Source: Halorubrum sp. 2020YC2
GTDB lineage: Archaea; Halobacteriota; Halobacteria; Halobacteriales; Haloferacaceae
Direction: 5' to 3'
Length of the DNA: 64,000 nucleotides
Assembly: GCF_018623055.1 (NCBI RefSeq)
Contig: NZ_CP076019.1
Span: 2,666,001 to 2,730,000, forward strand
In this document: positions 52,827-61,218 of the stretch, piece after piece
Layout: every line of letters starts with the position of its first letter
How positions within the stretch are numbered: the stretch's first letter is position 1
Translations under genes and position numbers: made by a program
The notes under the pieces: generated by a model
Databases searched by the model: none
The model's input: only the letters and a program-made list of their open reading frames with translations
What the model was told of the DNA's origin: nothing

Positions 52827-52931
52827 AACCCACGGCAGACGAACTCACGGTAAAAGAACTCACGGCAGAAAGACTCACGGCAGAAAGACTCACGGCAGAA
52901 GAACCGCCGACACAAGGAACCATGGCACAAG
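52827..52931. repeat. Seven degenerate 15-bp tandem repeats beside the origin
   Basis: Units of the form AACTCACGGCAGAAG repeat head to tail with few changes in units 1-5 and more in units 6-7 (AACCGCCGACACAAG, GAACCATGGCACAAG). They lie 56 bp outside the right ORB. They may be iteron-like protein sites or slippage. The minus-strand frame across them (Ser/Val-rich) is not convincing as a protein. Positions 52932-53426 hold a degenerate ORB (TTCCACCGGAAATACTCCCG, 53161-53180) and nothing else I can name. Confidence 0.65.
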
Positions 52932-53426
52932 CAAGTGTGATATAACTAACTACGACACGGAAAACCGGACGGGTTCAACGGAGCCGGCAGCCGACACTCG
53001 AGAGAGACCTCGGCAACCCCGGGAATGAAACACCGACATCGGGACCGGTCAACGGCCTAACGAGCGGACCGACGGTGCGACGGGATCCGAAGTGCGACGG
53101 GATCTGGACGCCGAACGCAGGGGAACGTACTAGCCGGATCGCACACACCAAGCTCCCGCGTTCCACCGGAAATACTCCCGGTCGGATCCAGCCTTTGTCG
53201 ATCTGAATCCGTCGCAAACGGGCGTAAGAACCTCTCGATCGACTCGAATCGCTTCGAGTCGACGCGGCGTCCCGTACGGGAGGACCGTTTCAACTCCAGA
53301 GAGGAACACTTTTGTACCGTCTCTTCATCTGGTTCGAGTGTATCAACTGGACGTGGTCGGCCTCCAATTCGACCACAGGTCCGTATTTCCGACGGGAGAC
53401 GGCGTGAGAACCGACTCGCCCGACCG

Positions 53427-53448
53427 TCTCCACCTGAAACGGAGGGGT
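53427..53448 (+). other. ORB at the start of orc1/cdc6
   Basis: TCTCCACCTGAAACGGAGGGGT ends four bases before the ATG of the initiator gene, so the protein could repress its own promoter or ribosome entry. It matches the origin ORB core with two changes. Confidence 0.7.
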
Positions 53449-53452
53449 TCAC

Positions 53453-55303
53453 ATGGACGAAGGCGATCACACACCGCGGGCTGACGACGGCACCGACCCG
53501 GACGACGGCGACGGTCCGGAACGTAGCAACGACTCCGACGCCGACGAAGCCGAGGTCGGAAGTTCCGACTCCGACAATCCGACCGGAACCGACCCCGACT
53601 CCGCCGACGGGACCAGCCCCGGTAACGGGACCGACCCTGCCGATGGGACCGACCTCGGTTCCAGTCTCGACGTCGATTCCGACCCCGATTCTGACCTCGA
53701 CGTCGATTCCGACCTCAACGGAAGTTCGGATCTCGGTCGGTCAGACGTCGACGCCGATCCGGCGTCGGGGTCGACCTCCCCGTCCGACCCTCCGACCGGC
53801 GCCGCACCTGAAACCGCGGGGATCGGTAACGGGGGGCGCGACCGCTCGTCCCCGGACGTCGACCTCGACGGTGTCGTCCTCGACGACGAAGACGAGAACC
53901 AGGGGCTGTTCGACGACCTCCTCTCCGGCGAGCCGATATTCGAGAACAAGGAGGTCCTCCGCCCCTCGTACACCCCGCACGAACTCCCGCACCGGAACGA
54001 CCAGATCAACCGGATGGCGACCATCCTCGTCTCCGCGCTCCGCGGCGAGACCCCGTCGAACATCCTCATCTACGGGAAGACGGGGACCGGGAAGACCGCC
54101 TCCGCCAAGTTCGTCTCTCAGGAGCTCGAGTCCACCTCACAGAAGTACGACGTTCCCTGCGAGGTCGAGTACATCAACTGCGAGGTGACCGACACCCAGT
54201 ACCGCGTCCTCGCCCAGCTCGCGAACACGTTCATCGAGGAGAATCAGGAGGTCATCTCCGACCGCCTCGACCGCCTCGAAGCGCTCCGGGCCGAGGCGAC
54301 CGACGCCGAGGAGGCCGCCGGCCGCGACGCGAGCGCCGCGCTCGCCGGCACCGAGTTCGACTCGGTCGCGGAGCTCGACGACCGAGTCGAGACGTTGGAG
54401 GACGACGCCGACGAGATGGAGGAGGTCCCGATGACGGGGTGGCCCACCGACCGCGTCTACTCGACGTTTTTCGAGGCGGTCGACTACCACGAGCGCGTGG
54501 TCGTGATCATGCTCGACGAGATCGACAAGCTCGTCGAGAAGAGCGGCGACGACACCCTGTATAACCTCTCGCGGATGAACTCCGAACTCGACCGCTCACG
54601 CATCTCGATCATGGGGATCTCGAACGACCTGAAGTTCACCGACTTCCTCGACCCCCGCGTCAAGTCGAGCCTGGGCGAAGAGGAGATCGTCTTCCCGCCG
54701 TACGACGCCAACCAGCTCCGCGACATCCTCCAGCACCGCGCCGACACCGCCTTTAAGCCCGACGCGCTCACCGACGACGTGATCCCGCTGTGCGCGGCGT
54801 TCGCGGCGCAGGAACACGGTGACGCGCGCCGCGCGCTCGACCTCCTCCGCACCGCGGGCGAACTGGCCGAGCGCTCGCAAGCCGAGATCGTCGCGGAGAA
54901 ACACGTCCGGCAGGCGCAGGACAAGATCGAACTCGACCGTGTCGTCGAGGTCGTCCGGACTCTCCCCACCCAGAGCAAGATCGTCTTATTCGCCGTGATA
55001 CTCTTAGAGAAGAACGGCGTCCACAACATCAACACCGGCGAGGTGTTCAACATCTACAAGCGACTCTGCGAGGAGATCGACGCCGACGTGCTGACCCAGC
55101 GGCGCGTCACCGACCTCATCAGCGAACTCGACATGCTCGGGATCGTCAACGCCGTCGTCGTCTCGAAGGGCCGCTACGGCCGGACGAAGGAGATGGGCCT
55201 CTCCGTGCCCGTCGAGGAGACCGAGGCGGTCCTCCTGTCGGACTCGCGACTCGGAGACATCGAGAACGCGCAGCCGTTCGTCCAGGCCCGGTTCGACAAC
55301 TGA
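53453..55303 (+). CDS. orc1: Replication initiator Orc1/Cdc6
   Basis: A 616-residue AAA+ initiator. The first 140 residues are an acidic, repetitive, probably disordered tail (stretches of DSD, DLD, GTDP). The Walker A loop ILIYGKTGTGKTASA is near residue 203, Walker B VVIMLDEIDK near 348 and sensor-1/arginine-finger part GISNDLKFTDFLDPRVKSSL near 385. An acidic insertion (about 265-325) separates two parts of the AAA+ core. A winged-helix domain at the C-terminus (about 500-600) reads the ORB. It binds the adjacent origin and probably its own start site. Confidence 0.96.
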   Translation: MDEGDHTPRADDGTDPDDGDGPERSNDSDADEAEVGSSDSDNPTGTDPDSADGTSPGNGTDPADGTDLGSSLDVDSDPDSDLDVDSDLNGSSDLGRSDVDADPASGSTSPSDPPTGAAPETAGIGNGGRDRSSPDVDLDGVVLDDEDENQGLFDDLLSGEPIFENKEVLRPSYTPHELPHRNDQINRMATILVSALRGETPSNILIYGKTGTGKTASAKFVSQELESTSQKYDVPCEVEYINCEVTDTQYRVLAQLANTFIEENQEVISDRLDRLEALRAEATDAEEAAGRDASAALAGTEFDSVAELDDRVETLEDDADEMEEVPMTGWPTDRVYSTFFEAVDYHERVVVIMLDEIDKLVEKSGDDTLYNLSRMNSELDRSRISIMGISNDLKFTDFLDPRVKSSLGEEEIVFPPYDANQLRDILQHRADTAFKPDALTDDVIPLCAAFAAQEHGDARRALDLLRTAGELAERSQAEIVAEKHVRQAQDKIELDRVVEVVRTLPTQSKIVLFAVILLEKNGVHNINTGEVFNIYKRLCEEIDADVLTQRRVTDLISELDMLGIVNAVVVSKGRYGRTKEMGLSVPVEETEAVLLSDSRLGDIENAQPFVQARFDN

Positions 55304-55324
55304 CTCGCGCCGTCGAGACGCCCG

Positions 55325-56494
55325 CTACGCCGCCGGAGCGGACGAAGCGAGGGCCGGACCCGCCGACGGAAGGCCGCTCCCCACCGTCCCCGCTATCGCC
55401 TCGTTCAGCTCCACCTGCCCCGTCGCGAGCAGGCGGATGTACCCGAGGTACGGGACCCGGAGGCGGGCGACCCCGTCGACCCACTCGGCCTTGACCGGCG
55501 GCGAGAGGCCGCTGGCCTGGTCGTAGGCCCCGTTATTGTCCCCGAGCGTGATGTACCCGTCGTGCGGCGCCGGGCAGTTGGCGAGCGACCCGCAGTCGAC
55601 GGCGTTGTGATACTGCCCGTCGGCGCGGTCGTACCAGTTCTCGCCCTCGGTAACCCGGAACATTGCCCGGTGGATGATCGGCGATCCGGTCCGCTCGGGG
55701 GGCGTGTATATCACGACCGAGCCGTAGGAGCCGAACGTCCGGTAGTCGGCTTCCGCTCCCGCCTCGTGGGTCACGACGCCGACGCCGTTGTCGGCCGCGT
55801 CCGGCGCGAGCCGCCCCGGCTCCGTCACGAACACCAGATCGCCCACCCGCATGTTCGGCTCCATGCTGCCCGACTCGACGGCGACCATCGGCGGCCAGAT
55901 GCCGCTGACGCCGAACAGCAGCAGCCCGACCAGCAGGACGACGCCGACGCTCGACAGCATCTCTCGGAGCCACATCAGCGCGCCGTCGCGGTCGTGACGG
56001 AACCGATACCACAGGGAGTCGTTCCCGTCCGGCTCCGACGGCTCGGACGCCTCGGCGCGATCCTCGCCGGCGACTTCCCCCCCGACACCGACTGACTCGT
56101 CCCCGTCCCCGGTCTTCCCCGCGTCGGACGCGGACCCGGATCCGAACGCAGTCCCAGACGCGGACACGGCACCGGATCCGGACGGGGTTCGCTCCCCGTC
56201 CGGTACCTCGGAGTCGGGTCCGGTTCGATCTCCGTCCGGTACCTCGGAGTCGCCGCTCGGCTCGCTCGTCTCGGAATCGTCGGCAGGCTCGCCCGCGCGA
56301 GAACCACCGGTCTGCTCGTCCGGTCCGTCGTCGACTGTGGGATCGCCCTCGGCCGGGTCATCGGGGGCGTCGCCGCTCGGCTCGCCGGCGATTTCGCCGT
56401 CCGACCTGTCGAGGCGGTCCTCCGACTCTTCGCTTCTCGACTCGTCTCGACCGGCCGACCCGTCGGCGTCCGTCGGCCGATCCCCTTCGTCCAT
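55325..56494 (-). CDS. Signal peptidase I with long acidic N-terminal extension
   Basis: A 389-residue archaeal signal peptidase of the S26 family. Residues 1-160 are acidic and low-complexity. One membrane helix follows (about 175-200, SVGVVLLVGLLLFGVSG). The catalytic domain has VESGSMEPNM (nucleophile Ser, about 209-218), IIHRAMF (catalytic His, about 275) and LGDNNGAYDQASGLSP (Asp, about 320). The Ser-His-Asp arrangement is the archaeal one. It removes signal peptides at the outer face of the membrane. The cytoplasmic tail is unusual and shares its composition with the neighbouring Orc1 and PolD tails. Confidence 0.9.
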   Translation of the reverse strand: MDEGDRPTDADGSAGRDESRSEESEDRLDRSDGEIAGEPSGDAPDDPAEGDPTVDDGPDEQTGGSRAGEPADDSETSEPSGDSEVPDGDRTGPDSEVPDGERTPSGSGAVSASGTAFGSGSASDAGKTGDGDESVGVGGEVAGEDRAEASEPSEPDGNDSLWYRFRHDRDGALMWLREMLSSVGVVLLVGLLLFGVSGIWPPMVAVESGSMEPNMRVGDLVFVTEPGRLAPDAADNGVGVVTHEAGAEADYRTFGSYGSVVIYTPPERTGSPIIHRAMFRVTEGENWYDRADGQYHNAVDCGSLANCPAPHDGYITLGDNNGAYDQASGLSPPVKAEWVDGVARLRVPYLGYIRLLATGQVELNEAIAGTVGSGLPSAGPALASSAPAA

Positions 56495-56640
56495 TACGAC
56501 GGCATTGGCGGGTTTCGTTCATAAGCTTCCGGGTGCGGACGTCGCCTCCGGCTTTGCGCCCGACCCGACCGACGGCTCAGCCCGACGGCCGGCCCGACGC
56601 CTCCGGAACGGTTTTGACCGAGACCCACCTTTCGAGTAGC

Positions 56641-58308
56641 GTGCCGCTGGAGTCGAACGCCCGGATCGCGAAAGCCCTCGCCGAGCGCGGCTACAACGCC
56701 GAGCGCGAGGCGGTCACCCTGCTCGCGGGCGCGACCGACCCCGCCGCCGCCGTCGCGGCCGCGGTCGACCACGCCCCCGACGAGGCCCTCCGGATCACCG
56801 CCGACCACGTCCGCGAGGCCACCGCCGACGGCGAGAGATCGACGGCCTCGCCCGAGGAGACCGGACAATCTCCAGTTGAAACGAAGGGGTCTGGCAACCA
56901 AGACCACGGACGGTCCGCGACGGGATCCGAGCGCGTGGCCCCGGACGCCGCGACCGCCGGTTCCGGAGCCGCGGCGAGCGTCGGTTCCGAGCCCGTCGAC
57001 TCCCCGACCAGCGACTCCGAACGGACCGCTCCGACGAGCGATTCCGACCGGTCTCGCGACTCCGAACGCTCTCCGGATTCCGAACGCTCTCGGGACCCCG
57101 ACCTGCGCGACCTGGAAGTCGGCAACGACATGACCGGCCGCAGCACGGGGACCGGCGAGTACGCCGACTTCGTGACGACGTTCCGCGACCGCTACGAGCG
57201 GCTCTCGAAGATCCTCCGCGGCCGCGTCAACCACCGGCCCGCCGAGGCGATCGCGAACATGCCCGGGGGCAGCGACGCCGCGATGATCGGCCTCGTCAAC
57301 GACGTCCGCTCCACCAAGTCCGGCCACTGGCTCGTCGAGCTGGAGGACACCACCGGGACCTTCCCCGCCCTCGTGATGAAGGACAAGGGCCTCGCGGACC
57401 TCGTCGACGAGATCCTCTTAGACGAGTGCGTCGCCGTCGAGGGGACGCTCGCTGACGACGCCGGCATCCTCTTCGCGGACTCGCTCCACTTCCCCGACGT
57501 TCCCCGAACCCACAACCCGGGCGGGGCCGACCGCCACGTCCAGGCCGCGCTGATCTCCGACGTCCACGTCGGCAGCGACGAGTTCATGGCCGACGCGTGG
57601 CACAGCTTCACCGACTGGCTCCACACGCCAGAGGCCGACCCCGTGGAGTACCTCCTGCTCGCGGGCGACATGGTCGAGGGCGTCGGCGTCTACCCCGACC
57701 AGGACGAGGAGCTGGACATCGTCGACATCTACGAGCAGTACGAGGTCTTCGCGGAACACCTCAAGGAAGTGCCCGCGGACACCGAGGTCGTGATGATCCC
57801 CGGGAACCACGACGCGGTCCGGCTGGCCGAGCCGCAGCCCGGGTTCAACGACGAGATCCGGTCCATCATGGACGTACACGACGCGCGGATCGTCTCGAAC
57901 CCGGCCACGGTCTCGGTCGAGGGCGTCGAGGTGCTGATGTACCACGGCGTCTCGCTCGACGAGGTGATCGCGGAGCTACCCGAGGAGAAGGCGAGCTACG
58001 ACGAGCCGCACAAGGCGATGTACCAGCTGTTGAAGAAGCGCCACGTCGCGCCGCAGTTCGGCGGCCACACCCGCGTCGCGCCCGAGGAGCGCGACTACCT
58101 CGTCATGGAGGACGTGCCCGACGTGTTCCACACCGGCCACGTCCACAAGCTCGGGTGGGGGAAGTACCACAACGTACTCGCGGTCAACTCCGGCTGCTGG
58201 CAGGCCCAGACCGACTTCCAGAAGTCCGTCAACATCGACCCCGACGCCGGCTACGCCCCCATCCTCGACCTGGACACCCTCGACATGACGGTCCGGAAGT
58301 TCTCGTAG
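56641..58308 (+). CDS. polB: DNA polymerase D small subunit (DP1), 3'-5' exonuclease
   Basis: A 555-residue PolD small subunit. After a short helical head (PLESNARIAKALAERGYNAEREAV) comes an acidic Ser/Asp-rich linker (about 60-160), an OB-fold and the calcineurin-like nuclease domain. Its metal motifs are ISDVHVGS (about 305), AGDMVEG (about 342), PGNHDA (about 388), MYHGVS (about 437), FGGHTR (about 472) and HTGHVHK (about 498). It proofreads for the large subunit DP2, which is not in the window. The GTG at 56641 is the family start. An ORB-like sequence is embedded in the linker. Confidence 0.95.
   Translation: MPLESNARIAKALAERGYNAEREAVTLLAGATDPAAAVAAAVDHAPDEALRITADHVREATADGERSTASPEETGQSPVETKGSGNQDHGRSATGSERVAPDAATAGSGAAASVGSEPVDSPTSDSERTAPTSDSDRSRDSERSPDSERSRDPDLRDLEVGNDMTGRSTGTGEYADFVTTFRDRYERLSKILRGRVNHRPAEAIANMPGGSDAAMIGLVNDVRSTKSGHWLVELEDTTGTFPALVMKDKGLADLVDEILLDECVAVEGTLADDAGILFADSLHFPDVPRTHNPGGADRHVQAALISDVHVGSDEFMADAWHSFTDWLHTPEADPVEYLLLAGDMVEGVGVYPDQDEELDIVDIYEQYEVFAEHLKEVPADTEVVMIPGNHDAVRLAEPQPGFNDEIRSIMDVHDARIVSNPATVSVEGVEVLMYHGVSLDEVIAELPEEKASYDEPHKAMYQLLKKRHVAPQFGGHTRVAPEERDYLVMEDVPDVFHTGHVHKLGWGKYHNVLAVNSGCWQAQTDFQKSVNIDPDAGYAPILDLDTLDMTVRKFS
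56869..56890 (+). other. ORB-like site inside the PolD small-subunit gene
   Basis: TCTCCAGTTGAAACGAAGGGGT is a good ORB match. It encodes SPVETKG in the disordered linker of the polymerase subunit, where the protein can tolerate any sequence. It lies 3.4 kb from orc1 and about 4.1 kb from the origin. Confidence 0.55.
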
Positions 58309-58326
58309 CTCCCCCGTCAGCGGACG

Positions 58327-58959
58327 TCAGCGACCGATCTCCACCCGACCGCTCGTCGCGTCGTTGAGCCGCTCGCGGAGTTCCTCGACCTCCGCGACCG
58401 GCACGCGAAGGTCGAACCGGACCCGCTCGCCGTAGTCCGCGTCGAACTCGAAGCCCGTCGACTCGATCACGCCTCGAACGGTCCCCGAGTCGTCGTACTC
58501 CGTCTCGACGACCAGACTCCGGTGCGGTCGCTCCTCGATCACCCCGGCCGCGTCGACGCCGTCCTTCGCCGCGCGCGAGTAAGCTCGCGCGAGGCCGCCG
58601 ACCCCGAGGTTCGTCCCGCCGTAGTACCGCGTCACCACCGCGGCGACGTTCCGGACCTCGCGCTGCTGGAGGACGTTCAGCGCCGGCTTCCCCGCCGACC
58701 CGGTCGGCTCGCCGTCGTCGGACGAGTACTCCCGTAACATCGGCTCCGACCCCGGCGCGCGCTCGGAGGGTTCGCCCGCGGGAACCCGGTAGGCGGGCAC
58801 GTTGTGCGTCGCGTCGGCGTACTCGTCCCGGACCGCCTCGACGAACGACTCCGCCGCCTCAACCGTGTCGGCGGGCGCGACGTGGCCGAGGAACTCCGAC
58901 CCCTGGACCTCGAACCGGGCGGTGGCGCGCTCGGCCACCGTTCGGTACGCGTCGGTCAC
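58327..58959 (-). CDS. IMPACT/YigZ family protein
   Basis: A 210-residue YigZ/IMPACT-type protein. KPALNVLQQREVRNVAAVVTRYYGGTNLGVGGLARAYS (about 95-132) is the UPF0029 signature, and an N-terminal GSEFLGHVAP fits. The C-terminal domain (RFDLRVPVAEVEELRERL) resembles a translation-factor fold. The family is linked to translation regulation but has no settled activity in archaea. The GTG at 58959 overlaps the stop of the gene upstream (GTGA). Confidence 0.88.
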   Translation of the reverse strand: MTDAYRTVAERATARFEVQGSEFLGHVAPADTVEAAESFVEAVRDEYADATHNVPAYRVPAGEPSERAPGSEPMLREYSSDDGEPTGSAGKPALNVLQQREVRNVAAVVTRYYGGTNLGVGGLARAYSRAAKDGVDAAGVIEERPHRSLVVETEYDDSGTVRGVIESTGFEFDADYGERVRFDLRVPVAEVEELRERLNDATSGRVEIGR

Positions 58960-59468
58960 GACGGCTCTCCCGCGGTCCGCTCCTCCTCGCTCCCTTCCCG
59001 TTCCGCCGTCTCGGCCTCCTCCGTCCCGGCCTCGCCTCCCCGTCGGCGCTCGACGACGACGCTCGTCGGCGGCGCGAGCCGGTACAGCGCGAGGTAGGCG
59101 GCGACCCCGACGGCCTCGACGGCCGCCGCGGCGACCGCCAGCGGCTCCGCCGCCAGCGCGGCGACTGCTCCGGTCCCGTGCCACGCGACGAACCCGCCGA
59201 GGAACGTCGCGAGCGTCCCCGCGCCGAGCGCGTACAGCCGGCGGTACTCGCCCGCGCGAAGCGTCGCGACGGCGACCGCCACCGCGAGCGCGCTCCCCGC
59301 GAGGAAGAGGTAGGGTCGCGCGTCCGGCGGGGACCCGAGCCGCGGCCACGCCCACAGCAGGTGGACCGCCGCGGCGACGGCCGCGGTCTGGACCGCGACG
59401 CCCCGGAGGACCCGCTTTCTCGGAGCGTTCCGCCCGCCCGACGGCTCCGCGGTCGGGTCGCCGCTCAT
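58956..59468 (-). CDS. Four-helix membrane protein
   Basis: A 170-residue integral membrane protein with four hydrophobic segments (about 22-40, 48-66, 78-96, 102-124), a basic head and an acidic Glu-rich tail (EEAETAEREGSEEERT). I do not recognise the family. It is the middle of a three-gene unit (PspAB-like, this gene, YigZ) whose start and stop codons overlap by four bases, so all are coupled. Confidence 0.72.
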   Translation of the reverse strand: MSGDPTAEPSGGRNAPRKRVLRGVAVQTAAVAAAVHLLWAWPRLGSPPDARPYLFLAGSALAVAVAVATLRAGEYRRLYALGAGTLATFLGGFVAWHGTGAVAALAAEPLAVAAAAVEAVGVAAYLALYRLAPPTSVVVERRRGGEAGTEEAETAEREGSEEERTAGEPS

Positions 59469-60070
59469 TCCCACGGATGCTTCCCGCGCGCGTCGGGCCA
59501 CAGGGGGTACCAGTAGGACTCGTCGTCCTCTAAGCCGAGTTCGCCGTCGAGGACCGACTGGAGCTTGAACTCGATCCGCTGGTTCCGGTCGTCCGTCCCC
59601 CGCGGCGCGAACGGGTAGTACGCGCCGCGCCGGAACGAGTAGATCCAGTAGGCCGGCCCGTCGCCGCTCTCGAAGCCGAAGACGGCCGCGAGCAGCCGCG
59701 AGCCGAACCCTTCCTCGATGAACTGGTCGGCGGCGAAGTGGACGCTCGTCACGAGGTCCTCCGGGTCGTCGTCCTCCAAGACGAACCAGTGGTAGCCGTG
59801 GTCGTCCTCGTGGCGGTGGAACCCCGTGCCGGTCTCTATCTCGCCGGCCTCGAGGATGGCCTCGACCGTCTCGACCGCGTCGTCGAAGCGGGTGCTGTCG
59901 ACGCCGGAGAAGCAGAGCGCGGCCTCCCCGCAGTGGTCGTAGCCGAGGTCGGCCTCCATCGTCATGTACGCGGTCGACATCCCGAAGAGGTCCTCGGGGT
60001 CCGCGTCGCGGGTCGCGTCGGTCTCCGCGCTCGTCCCGAGCACGGCCCGTATCGTGTCGAAGATGCCCAT
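59465..60070 (-). CDS. PspAB-like conserved protein
   Basis: A 201-residue soluble acidic protein. The start MGIFDTIRAVLGTS, the DLFGMSTAYMTMEADLGY stretch (about 27-45) and the LCFSGVDSTRFDDAVETVEAIL, GYHWFVLEDDDPEDLVTSVHFAADQFIEEGFGSRLLAAVF blocks resemble the PspA-associated protein PspAB, which accompanies phage-shock membrane proteins in actinobacteria and archaea. No PspA gene is in the window. The stop overlaps the next gene's start (ATGA). Family assignment is from memory and moderate. Confidence 0.7.
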   Translation of the reverse strand: MGIFDTIRAVLGTSAETDATRDADPEDLFGMSTAYMTMEADLGYDHCGEAALCFSGVDSTRFDDAVETVEAILEAGEIETGTGFHRHEDDHGYHWFVLEDDDPEDLVTSVHFAADQFIEEGFGSRLLAAVFGFESGDGPAYWIYSFRRGAYYPFAPRGTDDRNQRIEFKLQSVLDGELGLEDDESYWYPLWPDARGKHPWE

Positions 60071-60167
60071 CTGGGCGGGGCTACGGGCGGCGGGGTTTAG
60101 GGCGTTTCTCTCGGCGGGGCCGCGACGCGGCCGGGTCTCGCCCGGCTACCGCGTCGCGGCCGGCGAG

Positions 60168-61082
60168 TCACTCCCCGTCGTCGACGCGGTCGAGGTACGT
60201 CAACACGCCTCGCGTGTTCAGGCTCGTGTTCGCGCGCGCCCGCTCCGGGTTCCAGTAGTCGATGTCGCGGCTCGCCGCCTCGAAGTGGTCGACGACCGCC
60301 TCGTCGTCGTCGAGTTCGGCGCGCTTCTCCCTGACCCGCTCGACCCACTCGACGAACGCGCGCTTCGCCTCCCCGAGCAGGTCGGCGTCGCAGCTCCGCG
60401 GTCCGAAGTGGCCGAAACAGACCGTCTCCGGGTCCAGATCCTCGATCAGCCGGATGTCGTCGAGACACCGCTCGAAGTCGAACTGCGGCGGCGGCGACGT
60501 CGGGGTCACCGCGTCGATTTCCGGGACGTAGATGCCGGCGGCGTCGGCCGAGAACACGACCGCCGCGTCGGGGTCGTGGTAGACCGCGTGGTGGGGCGCG
60601 TGCCCGGGCGCGTCGTGGACGACTAACTCGCGGTCGCCCAGGTCGATCCGGTCGCCCTCGCTCACCCCCTCGATCCGGTCGTCGGGGACCGGCCTCGGCT
60701 CCGCGTAGTACTCCCACTGCTCTTCGACCGCCGACTTGGTGCCGGCGACGAGGGCCTCGGGGTCGACGAGGTGGCGGACGCCCTCCTCGGGGACCCGGAC
60801 CTCGGCGTTCGGGTAGCGCTCCGCGAGGTGGCCCGCGCCCCCGGCGTGGTCGAGGTGGGCGTGGGTGGGGAGGATCCACGCGAGTTCCTCGCGGGAGACT
60901 CCGATCTGCTCGATACTTTCGAAGAGGGCCTCCCGGTTCGCCCCCGTGCCGGTGTCTATCACGATCGGTCGCTCGGCGTCGTACACGTAGACGGCGCCGT
61001 ACTCGTCGGTGTCGAACATGCCGGTGTCGTGGACGTACAGGTCCTCGACGCCGCGGACCGGTTCGAACTCGCCAGCGCGCAT
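60168..61082 (-). CDS. Metallo-beta-lactamase-fold hydrolase
   Basis: A 304-residue MBL hydrolase. The metal motif THAHLDHAGG is at about 72-81, followed by a distal His (APGHAPHHAVY, about 160) and Asp (FSADAAG, about 177), then CFGHFGP (about 228). Such enzymes hydrolyse thioesters or lactones, for example glyoxalase II type. The C-terminal part is helical with many charged residues. The ATG at 61082 is preferred to one 8 codons earlier. It is divergent from the next gene. Confidence 0.9.
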   Translation of the reverse strand: MRAGEFEPVRGVEDLYVHDTGMFDTDEYGAVYVYDAERPIVIDTGTGANREALFESIEQIGVSREELAWILPTHAHLDHAGGAGHLAERYPNAEVRVPEEGVRHLVDPEALVAGTKSAVEEQWEYYAEPRPVPDDRIEGVSEGDRIDLGDRELVVHDAPGHAPHHAVYHDPDAAVVFSADAAGIYVPEIDAVTPTSPPPQFDFERCLDDIRLIEDLDPETVCFGHFGPRSCDADLLGEAKRAFVEWVERVREKRAELDDDEAVVDHFEAASRDIDYWNPERARANTSLNTRGVLTYLDRVDDGE

Positions 61083-61218
61083 ACCGGACGAGGAACCCGG
61101 GGGCACTTCTAGCGATCGGTCCGCGAGCCGACTCGCTCGGGGGCGCTCGCGACGACCGCGCCCCCGAGCGAGGTCCGTCCGGGCCGAGGCTTATGGTCGC
61201 TCCGCCCGAGGGAACGGT

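Noticed and set aside
52312-52923. 203-residue frame across the origin on the minus strand
   Set aside because: It spans the ORBs, the AT-rich core and the 15-bp repeats, and its sequence is Ser/Val repeats with no protein signature.
52827-52931. CRISPR array
   Set aside because: Units are 15 bp head to tail with no spacers; no cas gene is in the window.
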